A stretch of 64,000 nt of DNA from Pseudopithomyces maydicus (GCA_026873275.1 JANTUC010000003.1:434001-498000); one strand, 5' to 3'. Numbered from the stretch's first letter, positions 32,558 through 44,568 are shown. The notes: generated by a model from the sequence alone, not told the origin. Made by a program: numbers and translations.

Positions 32558-34295
32558 GATTGGTATGAGGATTTTGACTTCTGTGAGTGGAAGTAATTGG
32601 AATGCACCTGGACTTTATAGAAATCTTGGGATCAGAGTAGTCTCGTAAGACCCCAGGTATGCCAATGGCTTAGTTGAATCTAGATGGACTTTAACGGGCG
32701 AGAAGAGAATGCGCTATACTGTTTCTGGTATTCACCCTTGTCACTTAACGAAATAGTTCATTTCATGCTCCTCGCAGAGCCTCTTACATATTACATGCCG
32801 AAGAATCCTTCACCCAAGGTGAACAGGGTTGGCAGCCGCGACCCGTCCACTCGCGCGAATAATTAATTTATTTTTTTACAAGTGCTTGCTAGAGTCAAAG
32901 AAGAGAGAGAAACATAAGGGGCTCTCATTGCTCGCCTGATAATATAACAATTTCACGCGTCAGCCTGGAATTCCTTGGCTTTCTGTCCATAAGAGAAGCC
33001 GTATATCCGAGCAACCGGTAGGCTAGCCCCCAATTCAATTTAATCCTGACTCGTCGGCTAACAGAAACTGCTTCTGAAGTCGGTTAGACTGGACCTATAA
33101 TTGTAGAATCTGATAACATGCGAGAACAAAGTATGGTCGATGCTGCTGCTAGTTGAGAACGATACGCGAAGTAATGCGACAACTTTTAGCGGAGAATTTT
33201 TCACGAGTCCGTCAATGTGTCAGTAAAATTATTAGTAAACATTGGTTTTTTTCTTATCGATAGAAGCGACTTCAAGGCGCATTCGAGCGCAGGTAGAGTC
33301 GCAAACTGGTACCTGAAAAAGAGGAAGTGACACACTTTGTTCACTCCTTCCTAATTTAGCGTAGCGTATCTCTACTCGAACAGTTAAGAGACCACGAGCA
33401 CGGTGCTATTCCTTCAGCTTAAAATAGCACCATCGAAAAGTTTACTTCCAAGTCCAAAAAAAGGACAACTCCGAACTGAGTGCCTCGGTATAATGCTATA
33501 CCATAGCAGGCCCGCACTAGGCAGAAGACAGTACATATGTGTACAGTACTCGCTCTTGTAAAACCTAAGAAAATCAAATGTCTTACCCGCAGACTTATTT
33601 GTGATTCAGTCTTCTAAAATGCCTATTGAAGACCCCAAGTAACACCTCATAGGCAATGGAGATCGGTAATAACATCTGCGTTGCTATCTGAAGTACAATG
33701 TGACGCATGGAACAGAAGTGGTAGAACACACTCAGCATATGTGATACGTTCTAATGCATGTTGCCAATTTTTAGGTTGACATCCCCTTTTCTCGAAGTGT
33801 ATTCCAAGGCTTCAGTCATCAAACCTAGCGTGCTGAAGGCTTTATTGCAAGTGGATATCTGCTGCCTCTACAATCGCCGTTCTCTGAAACATATCTTCCC
33901 ATTCTCTCATATTCATAGCTCCTGATAACTGTGCCTGTGCTTGTAGCCAAGACCTCGAAGGTAGTGCCATATCAAATTTACCCTATACATCTTCTTCTTC
34001 GATGCATTAAGGATATAGATGAACCAAGATCTACTTTAACGCAACGCACAGCATTGGTCGTGCGTTTTGTATGTATATATTCTCATGTCCGACTGATCTG
34101 CAAGTCGGATTAGTCTTTACTCCAGTTTTGGGATGATAAAAGTACATTGCACTCACACCGTCATGGTACTAGTCTTTCTTACTTTCCCATCGAGCCTTAC
34201 CACAGGAATTCACTCCTGCGGAACCTGATCCACCACCCGGAGTATTGCCCACTCCCTAGAACAAACACCACCCATTCTAGCAAAAGTCCTTAATT
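32558..34295. other. AT-rich intergenic region, no gene seen
   Basis: About 1.7 kb with stop codons in all frames and only tiny open stretches. No terminal repeats, target-site duplications or transposase fragments seen by eye. Confidence 0.55.
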
Positions 34296-35470
34296 TTACG
34301 ACTGCATCTCTCTCGGCTGGAAATCCCCATGCAACTCATGATAAACGCGCTGTTCCTCACTAACATCCAACTCCGCCTTCCATCTCTGCTCCCCGTTCAT
34401 TTCCGCCCTCGCTTGACCCTCGGTCGCCAGCTCCGCCTTGTTAAACTCTTCTGTCAGCCCGATATTTTCTCCGGACGAAGCTGCCGCCTTTTTCGTTCGT
34501 CGACGCCACAAAAATACTATTGCGATGAAGATGATAATCACGACGACAGAGCTTCCTACACCGATCCCGGTTTTGGCTCCGGTGGAAAGACCGGGGCTTG
34601 GGGCTGGATTCGATGTATCGCTCGGTGCGCTTGACGTCTGTGAAGTACTTGAACTGGAGGTTTTCGATCCAGAGCGACTGGGCTTTGCTGTCATGGAGGC
34701 GAGTTCGGCGTCGCGGTAGGAGACGAGATATGGTGGTCTGAGAAGGTATCCATGCGTTATAGCTGTTTCGGTTACGGTTGGTTTTACAACAGGGGACATT
34801 GTATCTGTCGTTAAGACGTAATCGTATGTGATTGTCATGACCGAAGTGGAGGGCCCGGTTGTTGAGTCGAGATTGAACATGGAATAGCATTGCCACACCC
34901 ACATGGATTCACCGTTGTAAAACGCATCTGTGGCGGCCCTGCTTTGGAAAGTATACCCGCTGGATTAAGTGGGTTAGTTTTTATTGACGTCGAAAGAGGG
35001 GGCGAGATAAGAGGGCGGGATATCCATACGAAGGGCAGCACGTAGCGGTCTTCACGCCATCACCATCTAGCTCAATCTGCGTAGTGGTATATCCCGAGGG
35101 ACAAATCCCAGGGCTAAAATGAAGCTCATACGCAAACGTACAAGCTTGCGTTTTTGGCCTCTGTGGAAAACCTAAATACCCTAATAAGCCCAGCGCGTGC
35201 ACAAAGCCACACATCGAGAATCTACATACATTCATCATCCGCAATATTCTCCACAAACAACTCGGAGAAAAACCCCGTCGACCCCACATACGGCGTCAAA
35301 TGCAGCCTGCACGACTCCGGCTGCTCAAACGCCGTCGTCAGCGCCGAAATCGAATGGATGTAATTATTGCAGCTCGCCCTCCCGAAGAATTCCGTAACGG
35401 TCGACGTTGATAGGTGTGCCAGCACCGAGGGATCTTCCTGCCGGGCGTAAACTTGCGTCGGATACGGCAT
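34296..35470 (-). CDS. Cys-rich single-pass membrane protein, fungal family of unknown function
   Basis: Exons 35230-35470, 35030-35171 and 34296-34959 give 348 residues. The ectodomain carries spaced Cys in the pattern ASCNNY, ESCRLHLTPYVG, DEC, ACTFAYELHFSPGICPSGYTT, TATCCPSGY and WQCYS, a recurring layout in Pezizomycotina surface proteins. A Ser/Thr-rich stalk precedes one transmembrane helix (VGSSVVVIIIFIAIVFLWRRR) and a cytosolic tail of about 70 residues. The architecture recalls WSC-type wall sensors, although the Cys spacing is not that of a WSC domain. No signal peptide is visible at the chosen ATG; the frame is open for 60 more codons upstream, and a separate leader exon is possible. 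Start is the weakest part of this model. Confidence 0.75.
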
Positions 35471-36197
35471 GTTTGCAGGCGAAAAACGTGCGGGACGAAC
35501 GCCCGGTTGCTGGGCATGCGTTTTATTATGCAAGGGGTGGGACCGTGGGGGCCAAGCGGTTGTGATACGCTTTGTTTCCCCCGAGGGCATTTTATTGGTT
35601 GGAGGGTCCGCGGGATGGGTATCTGGGTCTGTGATAGGTCTGCAGGACATTGATAAATGGATATTGGTGGCGAGGATGGTTACAGGCAGTGCCTGTGGAG
35701 GAGGCGTTGCGTGCGAGAATGTGAGTAATAAGTACTGCTCGCCTTGACCACATTCAACTGTTTTACTGTCACCCTATTCACTAGGAACTAACTGAATGAT
35801 CAATAAACTCATGAATCGCCAGCTAAGAATGCAATTCTACCACCATCATTCAAGTACTCTACATGCTTTCCTGTGGTAGAATATTGCAGGATTAATGAGA
35901 TACCCATTCTCATTAACAATGTAATTAATAGACCAGCAGTCGTCTCTTTCTGAGCTGTTGATAGCACAAAATTAGTGCTCTCGATACTCCATGCTGTTTT
36001 ACTCGATTGCACATGATGCAGAGTCAAGATCACAGCTCAAATATACATTCAAACTCGCAGGATATATTGTGCAGAAGCTGTAGTACAAACCCGCCAACCT
36101 ATAATATCCTACATGCGATACTTCCTCCTATGCACATATACCCGTACACTATTTATACAAGTCTTTCTTTTCTACCCATGTCACTTTCTCTCCCAAC
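35471..36197. other. Intergenic region, no gene seen
   Basis: About 730 bases holding the promoter of the Cys-rich membrane gene and the 3' end of the uL4m transcript. The first 180 bases are open in the upstream gene's frame and could belong to it. Confidence 0.45.
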
Positions 36198-37893
36198 TCA
36201 AGCTTTCTTGTTGGCTGCCGCCTTGTCCGCCTCCGCGGCCTCAGCTTCAAGCTGCTTGATCTCCTCCTCGCTGACCTCCACTCCCTCCTCAGCCGCCGCC
36301 CGGGCATCAGCATTCCTCTCGGTCACCTTCTCCAGCTGCCTCTCCAACTTCGCAACTTCAGCCGAGTACTTCTTCGCGTCTGCTTCACCATCTTTAAGCG
36401 ACGCAGCCAAATCGTAATTGTACCGCGCAAGATCGATCTTGGTCTTCAACAACTGCTCCTCCGCCATCTCGACGTCCGTTCGCACGTCTCCAGCGAATGC
36501 CTCTTCCGCCATTGCCAGCTCCTCCTCGCCCCTGAAGCGGAAGGCATCACGACGGTGCTCGGCGGCCTGGGCCTGGAGCTCGTAATCGTCGAGATTGCGC
36601 TGGTCGAGCGCAAGTTGGGCCTTGGCGACATCGATGAATGCTTGGTCGGTGGATGGGTCGTTTACGGTAAGCTCTGCAGTGACAGCCTCTGCCTTGTCAA
36701 CCGCAGCTTCGAGGGAAGCCGCCGTCGGGAGTTGTGCCCTTCGAAGATCTTTAGCCTCCGCCAGTAATTCGAATGCTGAGATGGTGACGGAGAGCTTCTG
36801 AGGATCAGATTCAGGCATGGATTCTGCGTGTTGCCATCGCTGGAACGCAGTTGACTCGTAGGCCTCTGCGCGTACAGCTTCGCGCTCTGCAGGTGTAGCT
36901 GCCATAAGCGTGCGGAACTGCGGCCATCCGGCAATGAATTCGTAGGTTTCAGGCTTCTTTGGTTCGGGGCCGAGGTCGGAGACGGTAGAAGAGATGAGAT
37001 CGGCGCGGTGGGAAGCGAAGATCTTCCAGAGGGCCTGGCGCTCGATGATGACACGAGAAAGCTCGAGCAAATCCTTAACGTCAACGAGATCCCATGTCAG
37101 TGCTTGTCTTCGGCGGTCCATCTTATCCAGTGCTTGTTCCAAAAGAGGTCTGTTCTGCGATGTCACGAGAAGACTACGGCCCTTCCCTCGCTCCCGCTCG
37201 TGGAGCTCGAAGATGTGGTCCAGGAGGCGCTGAGAGGGGCTCTCTAGTTCGATAGCGTTGTCCACAATGATGAGTTCGCCCTTGCGCCATCGGTACGAAA
37301 GTGCAGTTCGCCACGCCAGATCATAGACCTTTTTCGGAAGTTCTGTGGAAAAATCGCGATGCCTGGGCCCGTGGGCTTGTCCTCCACCTCTTAGCATTGG
37401 AGATTTCTTGTCGCCTAGACGAGCTCTACCAGAGCCCTTCTGTGGTCGAATCTTCCTCGCTGAACCGCGCACTTCGTAGCGCGTCTTTGCATGTGCGGTT
37501 CCCAGCCGTGTCATATCACCTTCGTATATGACTGCACGATGGAGAATGTCTCTTCGCGTCGGGAGATTGAGGTAGTTGGAAGGGTAGCTTTGTAGGCGGA
37601 GGGGCTCGAGGGACGGGAACTTGTGGATGGTCGCAAGGACCGACTGCTCCTCGAACGGCTTGACGGGGACGAATCCATCGGCAGAGGTGGTGATCGAAGA
37701 CACGGCGGCTTGCGACGAGGTGGATGTGGTGATGCAGCGGGCAAAGGAGGCGGACAGTGATTTCTGAAGATGTTAGCAGGCGCCTGCAGGGTCACGGAGG
37801 AGCACCGACAGAAGCAGCATCCCGCCTTAGCGACAGCCTGTTCAACTGATATGAAACGCCGCGCATTGGCGACGCTATCCGTGGGGACGCCAT
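36198..37893 (-). CDS. YML6: Mitochondrial large-subunit ribosomal protein uL4m
   Basis: Exons 37810-37893 and 36198-37763 give 549 residues. The first exon encodes an Arg/Ser-rich presequence (MASPRIASPMRGVSYQLNRL), as expected for matrix import. The uL4 core is clear: NLPTRRDILHRAVIYE, then RYEVRGSARKIRPQKGSGRAR, GGGQAHGPR, and WRTALSYRWRKGELIIVD. The protein binds rRNA and helps line the exit tunnel. Beyond about residue 290 a long Ala/Glu/Lys-rich coiled-coil-like extension runs to AANKKA, making it nearly twice the length of the yeast protein (about 286). The intron between presequence and body uses an unusual donor, gtcggt, with a good branch point tgctaac. It diverges from mL38 over about 134 bases. 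The symbol is that of the yeast orthologue. Confidence 0.9.
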
Positions 37894-38027
37894 GCCTTTG
37901 CTGTGGTTCTGAGAAGTCGGAGCTGGTCGCGGAGGTTCACGAGAAAAGTGTCAGTGGCCCGTGCGCCGATTTTCCTTCCCATCATTCACTCCTGGTTCGC
38001 AGCGACACCATCTTCCCATCAGTCGCA
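37894..38027. promoter_or_regulatory. Bidirectional promoter between uL4m and mL38
   Basis: Only 134 bases separate the two start codons, so both leaders and the core promoters must overlap. The sequence is moderately GC-rich and has no clear TATA box, as common for housekeeping genes. Two mitoribosomal large-subunit genes sharing it suggests coordinated expression. Confidence 0.6.
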
Positions 38028-39461
38028 ATGGCGCCTGTCAAGCCGTCCGTACGGCAATTCAGCGCCTGTTTCCGATGCGTGCGCGGTGACGCGTCCTTCA
38101 ATGGCGCCTCGCGACGTTTCCTGTCATCCTCTGCAGCTGCCCGCGAAGAGCTGCAGACGACCACCTCCTCGACCTCACCACCACCGCCCCCTCCGGCAGC
38201 ACCGGCCAAGGATGAAGCCTCATCGAAAGAGACCCCCGATTACATGAAGAAATGGGGAGAGCTGGACCCGAATGCCGTAGAACAGAAGCGCGACGAGCGC
38301 CGCCTTGTCCGAAGAGAAGGAATCCAGCCCATTGGATCTCGCCGTCGTCGTGCCATCATCGCTCGAAGTGCTGCTGCCAACGCCGATGAGCTCCCATTCG
38401 AGCAGCTTCCGTACCAGTGTTTCCAGGAGGCACGCAAAGTCCTACAGGCAGATCGCCAGGAAAAGCTGAACGAGATCAAGACACAGATCTCCAGGATAAA
38501 GCACCTTGAGGCCCAAGACCCTGCAGTGAGCGGCAGCCAGGCAAAGAAGGAGACCAGATTGAGGAGCATGCAAAACCATCTCAACGATCTGATCATCTAT
38601 GCCGACATTAACGACCCCGCGGTCAAGAAGAAATTTGAGGATGGACAGGGTACGTTTAGAGTTTGTTCGCAATTGCCTGGACAGCAGACTAACTGAACAG
38701 GGGATATGAACAAGCCTATCTACCGCTATCTTGCCGACCAGAAGTGGCGCAAATACAAGCGTCTCATCCTCGAGCAGCGTATCGAGCAGTTCAACATCGT
38801 TCCCGACCTGCTACCCTCTATGGATCCTGTCGCGGATGTCGACCTGGCTTGGGGTCGGAAAAACATCCCCATTGGTGAATTCGTTGATTCGGCTATGAGC
38901 GAGAACCCGCCACGTCTTAACGTACAGACCTTCGACCGCGGGCAGAAGTTGGTCACGGTTGTCGTGGTGGATGCTGATGTGCCAGTTCTCGAGAAGGACA
39001 GCTTGACCTACCGCTGCCACTTCATTGCCTCCAATATTCCCATCGCACCCGACCAAACATCCGTTCCTTTGAACGTGATCCAGCAGCAGTCAAGAAAGGC
39101 AGAAAAGAACGAGGTGCCCGCAGAGGAACAGAAGGTCGCGCTTTCCTGGTCTGCACCATGGGCCCACAAGGGCGCGCCATACCACCGCATGGCTATTTTT
39201 GTTTTGGAGCAGAAGGATGCGCAGCCGTTGAGCATTGATCAAATCAGGAAGAAGGAGAAGCGAGATGGTTTCATCTTGAGGAGCTTCGTCGACAGGATGA
39301 AGCTGAAGCCGATTGGTGTGACTTTGTTCAGGACGAAGTGGGACGAGAACATGGAGGGTGTGATGAAGAGGAACGGCTTAAAGAGCGAGGTCGATGTTGA
39401 GTTCAAGCGCAAGAAGATAGAACCGCTGCCGTACAAGAAGAGGACGGAGCGCATGCGGTAA
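38028..39461 (+). CDS. MRPL35: Mitochondrial large-subunit ribosomal protein mL38 (PEBP-like)
   Basis: Exons 38028-38649 and 38701-39461 give 460 residues. The N-terminus (MAPVKPSVRQFSACFRCVRG followed by SRRFLSSS) looks like a mitochondrial targeting sequence. The conserved body includes PIYRYLADQKWRKYKRLIL, VPDLLPSMDPVADVDLAWG, GEFVDSAMSENPPRL and the phosphatidylethanolamine-binding-protein-like core with VVDADVPVLEKDS, APYHRMAIFVLEQ and a late FLRTKWDE-type segment. This matches yeast Mrpl35/mL38, a mitochondria-specific ribosomal protein. The frame is open upstream of the chosen ATG, but that ATG has A-rich context and begins the presequence. Confidence 0.9.
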
Positions 39462-39883
39462 TGTACAGCAGAGCTACTATGAGGTAAGCGCGGTTGTAAA
39501 GTATCCTGTAAGTGTGTAACATATACTTCAATGTACCATACTTCGTTTCGACGGCTCGTCGTGATGAACTCTACATTCTTTCCATCATCGAGGGATTTGA
39601 CATGCTCGTAGCTAGTGCATTCCCATCGCTCTTTCCACAGTGTGTCCCGCTGCGCCTTCCAACGCAGCCTCAACGAAACCTCTACCTAGGCAACTCCTCA
39701 TTCATTCATTTTCCTTGCTCGCTTCGGTTTATACTGGATGATAAGCAGTCTGTCGTCAGTTCTGCCGTTTCTGACTGAAAATCACACATGAACATTGTTC
39801 CATGCCAGATGGCATGTAGTCACCCACGCTTCCCCAAAAGTGGTTTTTAACAATTCATTGGCGACAACCAAAACATAACAGCC
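39462..39883. other. Intergenic region, no gene seen
   Basis: About 420 bases: the mL38 3' end and the promoter of the next plus-strand gene. An A-rich leader (caaccaaaacataacagcc) directly precedes the downstream start. Confidence 0.5.
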
Positions 39884-41639
39884 ATGGCTCCACGGCCATC
39901 TACTCCGAATGCAGGCCGATATTTGGCTTCGGGTTCACTACCCTCTCCTGAAACAATTGCCCTCGCTCTTGCCGTCGTCAAAGCAACACCTCTTGGGATG
40001 ACTTCTAGAGGTAATCCCCAGTCTTTGCTCTCGCGAAAATTTCTCATACTCCTAGATTATGTCATTCAACTTCGGGCCCAGCTCAAACGTGGCCGGCCGG
40101 TCTCCCATGAAATTGAGCAAAGTCGATATCTCGACCTCGTTGCATACTGGCAACATAAGTGCGACACCGCAGAGCAAAGATGTGGAGAACTTGAGAAAAG
40201 AGTGGCGAGCCTCGAGCGTAGCGTCCACTGTCTGGGTCAGCTATCACAAGATGCACCGGAAGATTCCCCTGAAGACTTTGGTGTTTTACCAACAACTTCG
40301 TCAAAGAAGAAAGGACCGACCACCACCGCACCAAAGCGATCCAAGAGATTGAAAGCCCAGGCGGCAAAGCCGCCGACCCCGGAGGAAACGTTGGAGGAGG
40401 ATTTACAACTCTTCGAGACGCTCGGGAACCGTAAGTAGCACAATCTCGAACAGGAGTGGTTCTGACACTTGTGGACCAGATGGGATGACGGTCGCTCAGC
40501 ACTACTGGACTACGCAAACACTCCTCAGGCGGAACGACCCCGATACAGATGCCATATGCGGCAGCGTAGTGAGCACAGCCAGTGCTCTAAGCCAAATATT
40601 CCCCATTATCGCCAAAAACCACGATCGTCTAGCCATACGCACCATTCACCAACCAAGCCTCAGCCACCTAGGCAAAGACCGCTCCGAGCTCTCTTGCTTG
40701 ATATCAGCCTGTGCCCGAACATGGACCCTCATCGTCGTCGCCCTCGACAAGCTCGAACAGGACACCCCCGGGTCCCGCCACTCGCGTATGATAATCTTTG
40801 AGTGCGTCAAGCTCTTCTCCTCCGCCCTCGACGCCATCCGCCTCGCATCACGACAAGCTGCCTGGAAGCAAAGCACCATCACTCGCTCGAATCCCACCCC
40901 TGGCTCCATCCAAGAGTCCATCGGCGCACGCAGCATCGCCCACCTCCTCGCCACCTTCATCGGCCACCTGGAAAAAGACAGCGCGATCCACCACTCTCTC
41001 TTCGAAGGCATCGCGTACGTCCTCCTCGAGCGCGTAGGCGCCCAACTCTACCACTGCACCTTCGGCCACGCCCGGGGCGCCACCATCGAAGACCGCATTG
41101 CTCCCCCACCGCCCTCATCCGACCCCCACGAAATCGCCCGCAAAGCAACCGATGACGCAGCCCTCCGCCTCGAAGTCAAAGCCCTAATCATCATTCTAGA
41201 ACGCGTCATGGGCGTCGCCCCTCTGCACGCCAACGAGCAGGCGCAAGCTAGCAAGAAGGGTAAAACGACGCTTGCACGGACGGTCAGCTTGAAGAATGTG
41301 GCGTCGACGAGGGTGAAGCTAAGTGCGTTGGCGCAGGAGAGGCTGCAGAGGACGTTGGTGGTGTGTACGTTTGGGCAGGAGGTGAGGGATGATTTTATGG
41401 ATGTGCTTACCAAGCCGGTGGATGTAGGGCGGGTGCCGGCAGGGCCGAAGGTGAAGGATGAGGAGGTGCTTGAGTGGTATCAGGGGCAGGTTTGGAGGTT
41501 GGTTGGGTGGGAGATTCTTGGGAAGGAGGGGAGTGGGTGGACTGAGGATGAGATTGGGGTCGGTATGTATGTTGTATGTTGTGAGGGGTATGATTTTGTA
41601 GATGCCTTTATGTATGTTCCACGACAAGGGATCATATAA
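39884..41639 (+). CDS. Unrecognised protein with a short coiled coil
   Basis: Exons 39884-40430 and 40480-41639 give 568 residues; the join converts an otherwise early stop into a continuous frame. Residues about 90-130 (YWQHKCDTAEQRCGELEKRVASLE) form a coiled coil. A basic Pro/Lys-rich linker follows (KKKGPTTT, then PKRSKRLKAQ), resembling a nuclear localisation signal. The large second exon encodes an alpha-helical domain with LEVKALIIILERVMGVAP and a late QVWRLVGWEILGKEG. I do not recognise the family. A nuclear structural role is a guess based on the basic linker. Confidence 0.72.
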
Positions 41640-42001
41640 TCAGATTGTGTTGAACCTTTCAAAATTTGGTGTTTTACGTGTGAGTTCACCGTAATGCAGT
41701 CAAGCCTCGCGATACAAAATATACGCAGGGGGTTGCATCCTTTCATATCTTCATTCCATTCAAGCAAACCGCCCATAGATCGGGGGTTCTTCATCTATCC
41801 TGGTGCTATCGTGAATTTTGCTTCGATAGAGACTTCCCAGTCCCAAGTGCTCCAAATTCTCCCACTAACGCCATATCATACCATATCCGAGGCTCATCTA
41901 TGCCTTCTGGAGCGCCAAAACGCCAGGCCATGCCTTTAAAACGCGTACCACATCGATTCATATCGTTGAACCAAGCTCCATCATCATCTTCGTCGAGCCC
42001 T
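41640..42001. other. Convergent 3' intergenic region
   Basis: About 360 bases between convergent genes, no gene seen; expected to hold two poly(A) regions. Confidence 0.5.
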
Positions 42002-43154
42002 TCAGCTCTTCATTTCCACCTCCGCACCGCCAGGGGCATCTTCCACGCCACTGACACCGAACACCTTCTCCTTGACCTTGGCAGACAGAAGCCCCATCTC
42101 CTCTTCTCTCGCGATCTTGCCGCCCGCCGCACCCAGCTTAGCCAGCTGTCCCTTGGTATCGGTTCCAAAGTTCCCTTTGCGCTTCAAGCTCGTGTTCTCC
42201 TGCTGCATCTTCCGCGCCAAATCCGAGATCTGCTTCGTGCCGTACTCCCTGTTCGAGATCAAGGGACTAGACGACAACGTCCCAACCCAGTATTTATTCC
42301 ACAGCGAATCCAGCAACTTCGAGTCCAGCGACGACTTGTAGTGCGACACATTCAGCGGGTAGTAATGATTCGCGTGGGCGCCGAAATCCTCAATCTTGCC
42401 CAGCGGGATCGTCTGGAACCCATCCGCGTCAGTACCTCCACCTCCAGTCTTCGCAGCAGACTTCTCCTTATCGTTGATGTACGAGTCGGGAAACGTGCGG
42501 AACGCCCCAATCTCCACCTTCCCCGCAGACACCGTGCGGTCGGGATCAATCACCACGGCGACGAACGGATCCTGGAACGACTGCTGCGTCTTCTGCGTGT
42601 TGACGTCGATGCCCGACAGCCAGCACCCGTACCCAGGATGCGAGTGGTACCACCCCACGGCGTTCTCGGGCTGCCCGCCGCCCTCGCGCGAGCGCTCCAG
42701 GTACGTAATCATGTACTCGTTTGCCTCGTCCTGGGCGTTCACGCGGGTCTCGGTGCCCTCGACGGGCAGGCGGAAGGCGTCCGTCACGACGAAGGTGTGC
42801 GCCTCGATTTTACCCAGCATGAGGCCCATGACCTCTAGGGAGCCGCCCGAGCGAGCGTGCATGACCATTTTCAGCAGGGCGACGGCGGAGATGCGGACGG
42901 AGGTGAAGTAGTGAGGGTCTGAGCGCCAGGGACGGGCATCGTTGATGGACTTTTGGGAGTCCTTGGAGTAGGTGTAGAGGGCGTCTTTGGTGGGGTCGAC
43001 GAGCTTGATGGAGTTCTCGAGCTCTGTATGGAGGTCAGAAGGTGAATGGATGGGTAAGCGGGGGAGGGCACAGCAATGGGGGGTGGGATTGTGGGAGGGG
43101 AGGGGGAGGAGGTAGGTAGAGCTTACCCCATGTTTTGAGAGCGGTTCCCGACAT
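42002..43154 (-). CDS. CSN5: COP9 signalosome subunit 5, JAMM metalloprotease
   Basis: Exons 43127-43154 and 42002-43023 give 349 residues. The MPN+/JAMM catalytic set is complete: Glu73 in SLEVMGLMLG, His136 and His138 in WYHSHPGYGCWLSGID, Ser146 and Asp149. FTSVRISAVALLKMVMHARSGG and the NAQDEANEYM insertion are typical of CSN5. The enzyme removes Nedd8 from cullins and so controls SCF ubiquitin ligases; in Aspergillus it links development, light response and secondary metabolism. The first exon encodes only nine codons and the 103-base intron is G-rich on the plus strand. Also known as RRI1 in yeasts and csnE in Aspergillus. Confidence 0.96.
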
Positions 43155-43458
43155 TGTGGCGGCGTGGGTGAGGGAGTGTGGTGAGGAGTGGTGTGTTAGG
43201 TGGAGGTAGCGGGGAGCTCTGGGTGCCAAGACCAGGCACCAGCGGCGGGGACGGATGATGGTGATGGGACGATACAACAGGATAGCATTTTGGACATGGA
43301 AATAAAGCGTCTGGGTTTGAAGGGTGTATAGACAGCTTTAGGTAGCATCTTAGATTTGCCTGTATAACCGCATATCTCGGGATGGTTTAATATCGTCTGA
43401 AGGTATATGCCATCTGAACCTCTTATGAATTCACACATAGCTACGCAGTCCCACCATA
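43155..43458. other. Short intergenic region
   Basis: About 300 bases containing the CSN5 promoter and the ATG16 3' end. No gene. Confidence 0.5.
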
Positions 43459-44233
43459 TCACCGCTTCCTCTGCCCCTTCTCCATCGCCTCATTCATCCG
43501 TTGTGCTGCATCGCCCTTCTCAGCCATCCACCGATCAACCAGCATCTTGTTGTCCGCCTCCACCTTCTGCAGTCGTTTGTCCTTCGCATTCATTTCTACT
43601 TGCAACGCCAACATCTCATCCTGAGCCTCTCGAGCCAGCTTCCGCTGACCGACCAGCTCCTCCGCATTATTCTTGACCTTAATCTCGAGTGTCCTATTAT
43701 GCTTCTCCAGCTCTGTGATACGCTTCGTCTGTTGGGTCTTCGTAGCCTGGAGGTCAAAGGCCTCCGTTTTTGCGAGCTTTAGCTGGCTTTCCTGTTCCGC
43801 GCGAATGCTATTCGACGTGGCGAGATCGGCGCGAAGCTGTGCGATATGTGCAGTGTCGGGTTGGGCCGGTGGAGGCGTCGTCGGCTTCCCGCTGGAGGAT
43901 GGGTAGTAGGCCCATTTTGGACGGGCTCTAACGTCGGTTGCTGGGGTTTCAGTGGGTGATTTGATCGCGCTCTCAGAGGCCTCGCGTTCGGCGATGATGC
44001 GCGCTTTTTCTTTGGCGGCTTGTTTGTCGGCGAAGGTGGTGACTATCAAACCATGTGAGCGTTCCGTATAGAGGAAGAAGAGGAAGAAGAGCAAGAAGTC
44101 GTAGAGTAGACCTACAGGCATCGATGTACTTCTTGTGTTTCTTCTCGCGCCTGTCGCGCTCCTCGAGTTGATCCAAGTACACCTCCAGCGGGTCACGCGC
44201 CGGGGCCTTGGAAGTCAAGGTGGGGGTCGTCAT
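43459..44233 (-). CDS. ATG16: Autophagy protein 16
   Basis: Exons 44116-44233 and 43459-44042 give 233 residues. The N-terminal helix (DPLEVYLDQLEERDRREKKHKKYIDAF) corresponds to the Atg5-binding segment of fungal Atg16. After a variable Pro-rich linker, a long coiled coil runs from about residue 100 to 215, ending in the signature LVDRWMAEKG with AQRMNEA. Atg16 dimerises through this coil and holds Atg12-Atg5 on the phagophore to direct Atg8 lipidation. Length is usual for filamentous fungi. The intron has a pure-purine run on the plus strand (44070-44100). Diverges from the mitochondrial IF3 gene. Confidence 0.88.
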
Positions 44234-44568
44234 GGTGGAGGAGTCGGCGAGTTGGTGTTGTGACTCTTGCGGTAGATGAGTTCGTGCTTTTGTATCATGG
44301 TGCGGGATTATTCACGGCAAGGCTGCAGCTGCAGCACTCAACGAGCCATGAAGCTGTTTGCATCCATGTCGGATTGGCGGGGCGTGTCGGAGGTGCTGGT
44401 GACGCTTTCCCGACTGGACCGTGCGCTTCTCCGAAAAGCTTCGAGCAGTGAAGCTCATTGTGCCATCTTCTATTCCACCCCAATTGTACCATCTGGACTC
44501 GTCTTTTTCCACGTATTTCCTTACGTATCTCCTTACGTCCTTCCTTTTTTCGACTCGGCTCTGTAAAC
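44234..44568. promoter_or_regulatory. Divergent promoter between ATG16 and mitochondrial IF3
   Basis: 335 bases separate the start codons of two oppositely oriented genes. A CCAAT-box core in reverse (attgg, about 44375) lies near the middle and a pyrimidine-rich stretch precedes the IF3 start. Sharing of elements is likely but not proven. Confidence 0.5.

Noticed and set aside
32558..34295. AT-rich block considered as a RIP-mutated transposon
   Set aside because: No inverted or long terminal repeats, no transposase remnants and no strong TpA excess that I could establish by eye.
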